64,000 nucleotides of DNA from Pagrus major (taxonomy: Eukaryota; Chordata; Actinopteri; Spariformes; Sparidae), in the NCBI RefSeq assembly GCF_040436345.1, contig NC_133215.1, positions 19,847,306 through 19,911,305 on the forward strand, read 5' to 3'. Under the pieces are notes generated by a model that was not told the DNA's origin, searched no databases, and saw only the letters and a program-made list of their open reading frames with translations. Position 1 is the first letter of the stretch; the number at the start of each line of letters is the position of its first letter. Both the position numbers and the translations under genes were made by a program. Positions 37,970 to 49,536 of this stretch are shown here, one piece after another.

Positions 37970-38290
37970 GAATGTAACAAAGTACTTTTACTCAAGTTCG
38001 TACCTTATATATATTATATATATGTTAAAAAAAACGCTGAGTCCAATAATCAGAAAAATGCTGAATATCAGATTTGATAATCAGCCAGGCAGATTATTGC
38101 TCAACTCGTAGTACACAGCATAGATTGTATATTATTTTAAATATATGTATAATTTACTTTAATATTACATTTAATATGAGGTACTATAATATGAGATATT
38201 ATATATAAGATAATATTACCAAAATAATATTTTTAACACAATATCTTTACTTTGACTCAAATATGACTTTTGGGTATTTTGTACAACACT
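37970..38290. repeat. second copy of the hAT-like repeat found at 1-420
   Basis: AATGTAACAAAGTACTTTTACTC, then CCAATAATCAGAAAAATGCTG and AATCAGCCAGGCAGATTATTG, parallel the order of the same blocks at the left edge of the window. Confidence 0.55.
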
Positions 38291-38544
38291 GCCTGTCTGG
38301 TTTGTTTGTTTTGTGCTTAGACAAACTAAATAAACTCATTGTTTACATGGCTGAATGACTGAGTAAACAAACTGACCTTGTGTGCTGGGGACCTTATTTT
38401 CCTCTGAGAACAGCTTGTTTATTCCATTATGGAAATACTTCAGAGGTTGTATGATTACCACATTGACTTTAAATCAGATGATTGTATGTCTTTCACTTGT
38501 CCGTCTGTCTGTCTACTCAAATGCATGTCTGTCTACGCCTGAAC

Positions 38545-38806
38545 TACGGTGGCCCTGGAGTTCAAAACACAGCACAACATTTAAGGAAACATAACATCGT
38601 TCTGTACGTTGTATTGTCGGGTTTTTCTGCAAAGTTGTGGTTTAGGAAATGTTAAAATGTCGTTGGAATGTAATTTTTCCAAAATGTTGTTGTGTTTTCT
38701 GAAATATTGTTGTATTTTGTGAAATGTTGTTTCCTGTAATGCCATTGTGCTTTATGAAATGTCACTGTTTCTTCTGTCTTGTGTTTTGACCCTAAAGGCC
38801 ACCGTA
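38545..38806. repeat. MITE with 26-bp inverted ends and internal TGAAATGTTGTT repeats
   Basis: Ends TACGGTGGCC..TCAAAACAC (38545-38570) and GTGTTTTGA..GGCCACCGTA (38781-38806) match at 21 of 26 positions. The interior is an imperfect repeat of GAAATGTTGTT-like units (38640-38770). Confidence 0.8.
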
Positions 38807-41800
38807 CCGAACACCTATCTATGCTCCTCTCCTCACCACCTGTCAGCCTGGCAGTTTGTATCTGTAGCTGTATACATGTGCAGGAGATTTACTTGTGAAT
38901 CTGACAAAAATTGAACATCTTTCTGTTCTTAACATGCTGTGTGACACATGTTCATCAGCAATGGTCAAGTAACAGGATAATTAGGTTGCTCATTATCATT
39001 CACGTCTTCAAAAACAAAACTAAAAATATCAAAAGAGAAATGAAAATGGCTGACATGAGGAATGGCATAAATCACCATATTTCTCTGCTCCCAAATATCC
39101 CATCTGTCTTTCTGTCTTGTTGTTGCCTTTTATCTCGCCCTCTGCTCTGACAACAACAGACTCTTTCATGTAGACATCTTTTCGTCAGAGCCCTCAGGCT
39201 CTCCCTCTTTCTCTTTCGTTCACACAGACTAATTAAATGTTCTGAGAAGAACTCATGATTGGGAAGTCTGCGCAACTTTCTCTCTGTCTCTCCCTCTCTG
39301 TCTCATAAACAAAAAATTCTCATAAAGTCCATATTTGAATTATTTTCCATGGTGGAATTGAAATGTTTTTAAAAATCAAGACACAGATGTTTTTGTTTTC
39401 AAAGAAAAATATCACTTTATTTGTGGTTTTAGATCACTTAACACCAGACAAATGATAAGACAAAATATATTCCAGTAATGTCCATGTTTTACAATTGCCT
39501 TAAGGTTTGAGGACAGCGTAGATTCTTTTAATAACAAGTGTCCACTTAATCGTTTGATTTGGCAGAAGGGCAACTGACCAAATTTTTAAAAACAGAATTT
39601 ACAAAGTGCTTTTAAAGGCGGAAGAAAACTGGAAATATATACAGGCAGAGAAGTTAAGAAAACAACGAGAAATGGGAAAAACTAAAATTCATGAAATAAA
39701 GTGAGAGGCAAAGAAAAAAAATAAATTTTAAAATGTTTTGTAAAGATCCAGAGTCCTGCAAAGCAAAGCACAGATATTCATAAACAACAGTTTTAGACTG
39801 CTCATGCCAAACCAATTGAACACACACTGTATTGTTGATGTTTTCTACTAAAAAACAGCAGCTAATTTCTCCCCTTTCTGTTTACACGTACCGTAGCTAG
39901 ACGTGTTAATTAATCAATCAACAGAAATATAACAATTTTGATAGCAGGAATTGTGAACATTTTCTCATTCCTGCATCTCAAATGAGAGAATTTGCTGCTT
40001 TTCTTTGTCATATATCACTATAAACTAAACATCTTTGGGTATTTGACTGTACTATCAAGATACACATCAAGATATTGTAAAGATGTCAACTTTGACTGAG
40101 GAAGTTTTGATGGGATTTTGTTTTGTTTTGTTTTGTTTTTTTGTTTTTTTTGACAATCATTAGACTAAACAATTAATCTAAAAACTAACCAGCAGATTAA
40201 TGGATGCAGGTCTTAAATGAAGCTGTCTACAGCCTCTCATATGCACTCACTTAATTGCTCAGTTGGATGCTGATTGAAGACCTTGGAGTTCACCTGGGTT
40301 CATATGGTCCCAATCTACTCTTTATTTTAACTTTACTTTTGTTTATCATCCATGCTTTGACAAAAGAGACAGTAATTAGAAACCACTGAAGCAAGAAGAA
40401 AAGTTACTCAAGATTACCTGAAGAAGTACAATAATCATAAAGCAGTGATGAACAGTTTCCAAAAGTTATACTGGTAAAAGTATAACAGCACAATTTCTTA
40501 TTTATGTAGTTAGAAATGTACAAATAACACATTTCTAAATTGAATATGACAAAAAAACAAAATCAGTGGAATCACGTTCTTACAATTAAGTGAGGCAACA
40601 TTTCCAACTGCAGAAGTGAAGAATTTTAAGTGTTGCTAATAGCCGACACATATGTATGACTAAACAGCGTGCTTGCACGTATGACCGAGGGGCAAAACCG
40701 TCATAGAGTCACAATATGAATGCCACCATTGTCCATGTCACCATCATCCACATCATCACCATCACCACATCTCAACATCCTCCATCTGCATCTGAGTCAC
40801 AAATATGAGGTCTATTTTTGACTTTTGCTCAGGCTTTTCTCTCATTACACTCTTATTTTTTCATCTCTCTGTCTCATCAGTAATAAACATCTAAATATCT
40901 GTGTCTTTATCCCCCTGGTGCTCCTTTTCTCTTCCTCCATTTCTCTCTCCGGCTGAAGTTGTAGCAAAGAGATGCGGACACAGCAAACCAGCGAACAATG
41001 GGCCATTCATGATGCCCTGCAATGCAATGATGATCCTGCTCTGCCCTCCACCCCCCAGCCTGCACCAGCCTCCACAGCTGCACAGGAATGTGGTCCAACA
41101 AGTTACCCGCTCCCTCCCCTCTTCCCTGCCGCCGCCACCACCATCGCTACCACCGCCACCACCTCACCAGTGCTGCCGCCATCGCAACCGAAGCCCCTCT
41201 CTCCCAAATAAAAGAGACGGAGAAGGCAAGAAACTATAGAGGGGGGAAACTCTGCAGACGGAGCACAAAGAGAGGATTCATGCTCTCTCACATACACTCC
41301 CAGAGAAAAAAGAGGGGCACCCATTTAAGTGTGGTGCAGCTGCACTAATTTACTGGGTGAAAATGGGTGAAAGAAGGAGTTGCAGAGGTCAGATAGCAGA
41401 ATCATTTTTTATTCATCCCCATGGATGTCACTGCATCATCATCAACACTTACAAAGTCTGCATGATGGAAAAAACAGTGATAAATCTAGAAAACACCTGC
41501 AGCACAGCATCATTTCAAAATAAAAGTAAGATTTTTATCCCAACAACTCAACAACTTCCCTGATGACCTGTTCGAAGTCCCAACATGACCCTTGTTTTTC
41601 AATCCACATTTAAATGCTTCAAACCCAATATCACCAACGAAAAAGTCACAAAGTTTATTCTTTAGTGTCTTCAACATAGGCTCAGGTTTTCCTTTTTTTC
41701 GTGACACTCAACATAAGTTGAAAATAAAAAAATCTGTGTCCATGTACAGGAATCCTAAAGACTACATGTCATCAATATTTGATTTTGATGAGCATTTAAC

Positions 41801-44800
41801 CAAAATCACAATCTTTGCTGAACTTTAACCGAAATCGATCTTTTAGATGAGTGTGTCACAATTTCTTTACATCCTGTACCACCTCAGAAAATATCAGGCT
41901 CTCCAAGTACCTCTGTTATGACCAACGTTACGATACAGTAGTGTAGACCTTCTCTATTCAGCTTACTGTTTTGCGGCCTTAAACTGCAAATGTTAGCACC
42001 GTTGCTTAGGAAGCCACTAGCACTAGCACTCACGCTCACTTCTATTCACACTCATGCCCCGCAGTTCTGTTCCCAATAGTTCCCATTTGGAGCCACGTTT
42101 GTAGTGTTTCTGAACCTTTCATTTTACCTCCGTTTACTATCTTGCCATCACAGTTTGAGTTTAGCTCGTAAATAACCATGGATGACGAATTAACGTGTGA
42201 CGTGCATGAACCAAGGCCCCAGGAAGCCAGTTTTAGTAGTCGCCAAACCGTGTACATTACATCGTCACGTGATGCACTGCTGCTCAAAAAGACTTTTCCC
42301 ATAAGCTTACATTGTAAAAAAAAGTCACAACTGTCCATTCTGAACAGTCATAACTGAAGCCATTTGGTCCAATAAAATTTGGAAAGTCTAGAAGAACCGC
42401 ACGATTAAATTATTGTATCCCCATTCTAGTAAGCCGGGCAGTAAACTGGAAGTAAGCTGGCTCGGTCGGTATGGGCCGCTCAACACGTAAGATCCGAGTA
42501 TTTTCATACACAAGAAGTCGAGCTTTTTTGGCTTGTTTTGGCTTCAACGCCACTGAGCAGCTTTAATAGGAATGAATAAGGCTGTGCATCCTGTGCAACA
42601 TCCTTGGCAGTGTGACTATGTAGTAGGATAAAACAAAGACAAAACTTCTTGAAATTCTGCAGTATTTTGATAGTATTATATGTTTTGGAATGAACTTATT
42701 TCATTTTCTGAAAACAATTGTTGGATTCGTCTGTGTACCACAAACAAACCCTCTGATGAGGCAGTACTGGCCTTTGTATCACCTTTGACCCTGTTCATTA
42801 ATGTAGTGTTTTAATCGGTCAGATGTGGCAAAAGTCCACACATTCTTCAGCAGAAGTACAGATACTTGTGGAAATAAAAAGACTGGTAAAATTAGAAGTA
42901 CTGATTCAACTTCTTTACTCAAGTAAAAGTAAGAAAATACAGGCTCTGAAATGTACTCAAAGTAAAAAGTACTTTTCTACCAGCCACTTCTGTGCAAATC
43001 TAACTGAAGCTTCGGATTTGTCCGAGCTGTTCGTAAACGCACCAGAAAGACAGTTGATTGTTGAGTCTCATTCCCAGGACGTCATGTACCAACAAAAGAT
43101 TCTGCATACTAAGAGTGGTTAAACGTGCCCACATACACGAATACTTATATTTCACGACTGTGTCACAAACTGCTGTGATGCTATGATGATACTTTAGGTG
43201 ACCTCGTGATACAGAGTCACAGCGAGTTACAGTGTGATCATCTGTTATCACTGATCACTCTCTGAGGGGTTACGAATGTTGTCTCCTTCTTGTGTTGTGT
43301 GAGCTCACTGCACCGGACTCCACGACATAAGCTAGAGGAGAATATACAGCGCAGTGTAAAAGCCTAACTCAAAATATCTGAGTCACATGAGCTTCAGTAT
43401 TATTGATAGCCTGAGTCCAGAGCTGGAATTCCCCGCGCTAAAGCAGTGAGCTCAACTGCTTTTCGCACAGACCCTGAGAGAAGATACCCTCTATGGATTA
43501 AGAAACAAACCAAGAAAACACAAAGAAAATCGTAACAGCTCATCCATCGAACTCATTTGAAACAGGCATTTTCAAGCTCACAGGAGAATTTTGGAAGACA
43601 AAATGCTTCTGCGCCTGATAATTTCAGATCCTTTTGTCGAGTTCGTCATCATTGGGAACAAGTGACGCCATTCATTTCAGGCCCAATGTGCCCATTGACA
43701 TGGGAATGAATGCTTTCCACCAATTATACATCAGTTTAATGCAGAATGTGACCCAGCATGTGAATATTTGACCGCTGTGCATGCTTCCCTTATCTGCATC
43801 CCTCTCACACTCGCTCTCTCACACTATCTGCATCTCTCTGTTTTTCTCTCTCTTTGCCTTTTTCCCTCCATCCATCGTCAGATTTCAGGAATTTCCCCTG
43901 GGAGTTGTTCCAGTATTAAGGCCAGAGCAAAAGGCCGCTCTCTTTCTCTGCTCTCCTACTTTCTTTGTCCTTCTGCCAACTGATCATCTGCAAGAAAATA
44001 TCCTTCAGAAATAAATGTTTCCAACTTGAACTCATCGGCTTTTATCCCAACGACGGCTGCCCGTGACTAAGCGTGCACCTGAAGGCTGACTCTTTGACCC
44101 CCTATCGCTGATCGTGATCTTTGACCTCCCTGCTGATCATGAGACCTCGTCCTCCCATCCTCTCCCCGAGGAGCCGCAGGAAACGGGCTCTTGTGACCCA
44201 GTGGTCTGTGCAGCCATGGAGAGGCCCATTACTGCAGTCACATGGCAGGTTAGCGCAGAGACTGATGCAACCATGTGAGCTCTATTTTCTAACAAGTTTT
44301 CCCCGAGGCCCATGAGAGTTTCACACAGGACATACACGTCTGAGATGTCTTAAAATGCATGGCAGGGTTAGATTCCAGGCAAAACACAAGATCACTTGTT
44401 GTTTTCTGCGCACATATGAACTGAATCAGCTTAAGGAAATGAACAGGTGGTGCTCCTTCCTTTAGATTTGGGTAACAGGTGGACTATCCATGAGATGTTT
44501 CATCTCCTATGAAACAAGCTGACAATGTATCCTTTAAAAAATGAAGAAACTCTGAGCTTGAAATGAGCTTTTTAGCTCTGAGATATTGATCACTAGAATG
44601 TTAGCTCTGTCCTGTTAAAGCTGATAGCAATGGCACCTTTTTAAAAGTCTTCTGATTAACAAAAACAACTTTTTTAAAACTCCTAAAGCACATTCAAAGA
44701 TCATGAATATGTGCAAAATGATCATATTGAAGCATGTATTTTTAAACTCTCAAAGGGCCAGAGGAGGAAGTGTAGATGTTGTCGATGATAGGCTATAAAT

Positions 44801-47090
44801 GTAATAAATTAGTTGATTGTCCCTTTATATTAAATCAGTGCTGGGTGCTCAAATCATGACTACAGGGTCTGTATGTTAAACTGAAGCAGTTTGATATCCA
44901 CTTTCTCATTTTATCAGGTTTTACCTCTGACTGACCAGGTTCAAGGTTGAAGTTCACAAGTTTGCTCAAAGGGTCAAATATGTTTTCACTCAACATCTAC
45001 AATAAAAGCATAAAAAGGGCGGGAAATTTAATTAGAAATACAAAAAAAATATGAAAATATAAAGTCTTTTGAAGTTAAAATATTTTAAAGACATTTATCT
45101 GAAAATAAGAGACTGCACACAGCTTCATTTAGAGACTATTTTGTGAGCTTTACTCCAGCTGAAGATCTGGAGACCTGCGGGCAAACATGGAGGAAGAGAT
45201 AATAAACTCAAGAAACCACATACACATATCTAAATCAACATCTTCAGCGATCAATCAAATGTTTTCGTCTCAGTGCAACGAAAATATAACGTGGCCGCTT
45301 GGGAAACACATTTCTGAGGCCTGCTGAGACACGAAGAAACCACAATTAAATAAAAAATATTCACGCGGTTTGAAAAGTGCGACTCGTTCTTTGTATTTCA
45401 TTCGTTTTAAGGAAAAGATTTTAATATGAAAATGTAAAAAAAAAATGTCACTGAATTATTTAAATAAGACACATCGGACATCTCGTCTGGATGATATCTC
45501 ATAAGGCCACGACGCTTTCCTTTCTTCTGCTGCAGTTTGTTAATTACAGGTTTGAGTAATTGTAGCATGAATAACAAATATAAAAACATGCGTGGTGTAG
45601 TGAAGGATCATAGAGCTAAAGTTTGGATTTTTGTCTGACAAACCATCCGAGGAAACAAAAGCTTGTGAAAAGTTCGTTTCATTATTTTGTGTTCGTTACA
45701 CATATTTGATCATTTAGCTTCCTGAGCACAGATAATTAGTAAAAAATAAATAATACATTTGGCCTGAATACAATTTGTATTGTATTATAAATCATAAACA
45801 GAAGCGACATGTTATTGTTTTCATCATAAAAGATTTTTTTCAGAAGACACAAAAAGAGTTTTCCACAAGTTTTCTTTCATCCCCCAAAATCAACAACAAA
45901 AGTAATTGAATATTAAACGAAACCTCTATCCGCCTAACTGTAAATTAAAACTTTGAAAGACGGCAACGTAGAATTTTTTACAGCAAATATACAATAACCA
46001 ACACGGGAAATAAAAAGTGTTTCGTTTTACACAATTCGGCACTGAATCAACTAAATACAGAGCCGGCAGGAAATAATAATGTCACAGGATTGTTTTCCAT
46101 TACTAAGTCAGTGTAACACATTAGTTGACAGCAGAATAGAGATAACGCAGTATGCTGAGGTTATTAAAAATCGTTGTATCTGATATAAAAATATACTTTT
46201 TTTATGTTAACTGTTTTAACTCGGTATCCTGCAGATTATAGATGCAACACATTTGAATTAAAGTTAAATTTAAGTAATGTTAATTTTTTGATGGATTTGT
46301 TCAGAACGGAAATAAAACATTTGCTGTCTGACAGAGCCCCCGGGGGCTCATCCATATCAAGCTGCACTAATTAAACTCTCCGTTAAACCACAGTCTACCC
46401 GGCCTACAAATCAACGAGCTGCAGAGACGAGGCGCCCTTTTTTTTAAAAAACAAAACACTTTCCTGCAGAAAAAACCCCCAAACAACCCAGCAAACACCC
46501 TGTCATATCATATCAGACAGAAACACTCACTTCACAAGCCTCGGAGGCCTCATGCAGGATCCCAGAGTTGCTGGCTGGTCGGTGGGGTGCAGCGTGATGA
46601 TGTCCCCCAGCGCGCCCCCTACCCCCACCCCACCGCCATCCTCCACCACCACATCACCCCCTTCATCCCTCCAACACAGCCCCCCGCACCCAGCATCATC
46701 AGCACCTCCGAGGCCTGAATCCAGGTGTTTAGAGACAGAAACGTGTCGGAGCGGCAGAAACAGAGAGAGATCCGTGCGTCCCGTCCGGCTGCGGAGTATT
46801 TTCTATGTGTGCGCCACTGGTGTCTATGCTCGGACATAAGGGGAGAAAGACGCACACATCGCTCTCTGTTATCAATTTTTTCCATGTTTGCAGCACAAAA
46901 CTGCTTTTTGTTCCCCATTTTTTTTCATTTACGAGGGTTAATGGATAGAGGCTTGGGCGTTTGATCACATGGCTACAATTCACCTGAGATGGAGACAAAG
47001 AGAGCAAAGAGAGCGGAGAGGGAGAGAGGGAGAGGACCGAGAGGCAGCCTCAACATGAGAGGCAGCGGAAACACAGGGGGTATTGTTGAC

Positions 47091-47097
<7 letters not shown>

Positions 47098-47163
<66 letters not shown>

Positions 47164-47176
47164 TGTGTGTGTGTCA
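47098..47176. repeat. GT microsatellite upstream of sox10
   Basis: About 38 GT units with one TCTG interruption near the right end, 1.5 kb upstream of the sox10 promoter. Confidence 0.95.
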
Positions 47177-48679
47177 TCAGATGCTGCTCAAGTCGCGTCT
47201 CTTCCTTCCCATCAGGCCTTGCTTTAACGACATAAATGCAGGGCTTACAAGCACGTTGGCAAAAAAAGCAATGTATCACAATTTACCAGTAAATCGTTAA
47301 ATAATGACTGATTGGATTGACTGATTAATAAAAGGTGACTCAAGAAATATTGTCAGTCTATCTATTTATCTATTGTATCTCTAACATACATGTTTCCAGG
47401 CGTCATTTCAGCCAAAACAGCTCAGATGAGATTATTTGAGTCAGCTAATGATGAATTTATTCTGGTATTGTCAAGATAAAACATTTACAGATTGATCTAC
47501 TTTTCAGATTTGGTGTAAAAACAACCCTGTTAAAGCTGATAGATGGTTGATTTAAGAAACAACTTCTGAAGAATTAAAAGAATCGTGGATTCAGTTAAAC
47601 AAAAAAAAACACAAAGAAGAAAAGAGAAAAGTGGAGCGGAACAAATACATTTTTGTCCGAAAATCTTGTCACAACACTACCTGTCAATCAGGAGTCATTT
47701 TTACCTGTGTGACACCATCATTGTGGGCGTGGTTAACCGTCAAGGAAAGACAGATTTTTGGCAAAAGTTCAGAGAAAATGTGCAGAAACGTTTTTATCAG
47801 TGTTCAATGAAGTCGTGTTGTGTCTGATCACATTTCAAATTAAAATTGCAGTGTCATCTTCAGTTTTCTTGGATCATATTTGGGTTTTTATTTTAGGCAA
47901 ACACTTTCCAAAGCATGTTCAGTCCCAGTCCAGTTTCTGCAATAGCATACATCTTAATTCAACAATGAACATGGCTGATGAGGCTGAAGATGGGGGTTTG
48001 AGTTGGGGGTTAATATCTTCAAAACTTCACAAGAAGCGTCACATCATTTTCAGGAAAACATTACTGGAGTGAGTCATATTGGTGCCTGAGCACATTTTCC
48101 TTACTTTTGCTGAACCCATCCTCTCTTTTCTGATTAAAACTTTTTTTTTTAAAAAAGTTGCATTAACTGTACTTTTATTCATCTTGATTGCAGGAATGAA
48201 TTAATGAGAGTGCATGCTTTTATTTTGTTGATTTTTAGAGTATTATAAAGTTTTCCAAGATTATTTGTGGTCAAGTAGAAAAATATGAAGCTGGATTAAT
48301 TATGACTGAAGATATAAAGCCTTTCCAACATGTCTGATTCATATTTGTATTTCTTTTACTTTTCAAAATAAGATAAATTGACGAAACTTTTTTTTCTTCT
48401 AACTCAGAAGTGTGAGCTTTATTCCCTGTATCAAACTGAATCCGGGTAAATCAGAGCCGAACTTCACAATTTTTTGAGGAACATGACCACACGAGGCAAT
48501 AACTCTCCTCATGATTGTTTATTTGTTTGATATAACATGTCAACACGTCCAACAAAGCTGGCCTTCTCCTGCCTCTAAATGGGCGCTCTGTAGAGTCATT
48601 TAAGCCACTCCGATGTAAAATCTCACCTCTTCTCTGTTGGAAATGTTGCAGTGACGGACAGACGGGCATTAACAGTGTG

Positions 48680-48800
48680 TTGCGCCCGGCCAATCGGAGA
48701 GCGGCGGGATAATTAGAGGACCAATGGGAGCGCTGCGTGGCGCCGGAGGGCGGGGCTGAGTGTGTGTTGGAATGCTGCCTCTCTGGGAATGTTTTCCACT
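48680..48800 (+). promoter_or_regulatory. sox10: sox10 core promoter region (two CCAAT boxes, GC box)
   Basis: CCAAT at 48690-48694 and 48721-48725 and a GC box GGGCGGGGC at 48748-48756 lie in a short GC-rich island within AT-rich DNA. No TATA box was seen. A probable 5' non-coding exon follows, ending at 48939 (AACTG|GTAAGT). Its partner acceptor is probably TGATTTTTAG at 49318, or TTTCCAG at 49350. Confidence 0.65.
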
Positions 48801-48939
48801 TTCAATCACTTTTTTTTTTCTCCCAGTCCTTCTCACAAGGCGCTCTTTAAGCTCCGGTGTTGCCACACAGAGCAGCCATTCATCGGCTCTACAGTCAGCC
48901 ACACACACTCCCATGTCGAACCACTGGACATCTTAACTG
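48800..48939 (+). other. sox10: sox10 5' non-coding exon (predicted)
   Basis: The GC-moderate stretch downstream of the CCAAT/GC-box cluster ends in a consensus donor GTAAGT. The 5' limit is approximate. Sox10 genes of other vertebrates have a non-coding first exon. Confidence 0.55.
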
Positions 48940-49536
48940 GTAAGTTATGTAATTTTTTTTTTTTTTTAGACTACATTTATAAGATAAAAAGGGATTATTT
49001 TGTATCGGTGCCTGTGCGGCAGATGCATTTCTATTATTTTTTAATTGAGAGAGGTTTAACGTTAATTCGGCTTTGATTAAATTATTCTATCAGCCGAATA
49101 TTATTGTCTGTATGCAGTTCTTTCCTCCGAGTATCATTATTAATATGTGTTATTAGTAATATCGAGCAGGGATGCAGTTTTTGTGGTCCCATTCAGTAAA
49201 TTGTTTGTCTTGAAATAAACCGGGCATGTCTGATTTACAGGGAAACAAAAACTACAATTTTATCAAGTTAACTTTATTAGTACTGAAATGTTTCTGTTAT
49301 ACTTGATATGATTTTTAGGTGTAACCGGTTTTGCTGAAACGGATTTCCAGCCCAGCGGTGGAAAGGATTTGGACTCTTTTACGCAGCAGTATGGCTTTGC
49401 CTGAGGAGAGTCAGCAATAACTGGGATTGCCGTCTTATTTAATTATAACGATTTAATTACCGTGAATAGTCTGGACTCTCCCTGAAACAAATTTCGCATT
49501 CGAGGGTTGCCTTGTCATTAGTTAAAGTCAAACAAA

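Larger units (their letters stand above)
33350..48660. other. intergenic region upstream of sox10
   Basis: About 15 kb with no recognised coding exon. Contains MITEs (34164-34508, 38545-38806), repeat tracts (36370-36800, 37970-38290, 42880-42985), microsatellites (37817-37838 TGTC, 47098-47176 GT), and several GC-richer or motif-bearing stretches that could be enhancers (37020-37400, 40960-41060, 43400-43760, 46320-46560). Open frames here are short or are simple-sequence translations. Confidence 0.5.

Noticed and set aside
40901..41239. Pro-rich open frames at 41 kb (PPPPPSLPPPPP)
   Set aside because: They are translated CCN-type simple sequence (CCGCCACCACC); two overlapping frames look equally Pro/Thr-rich and there are no splice or promoter signals.
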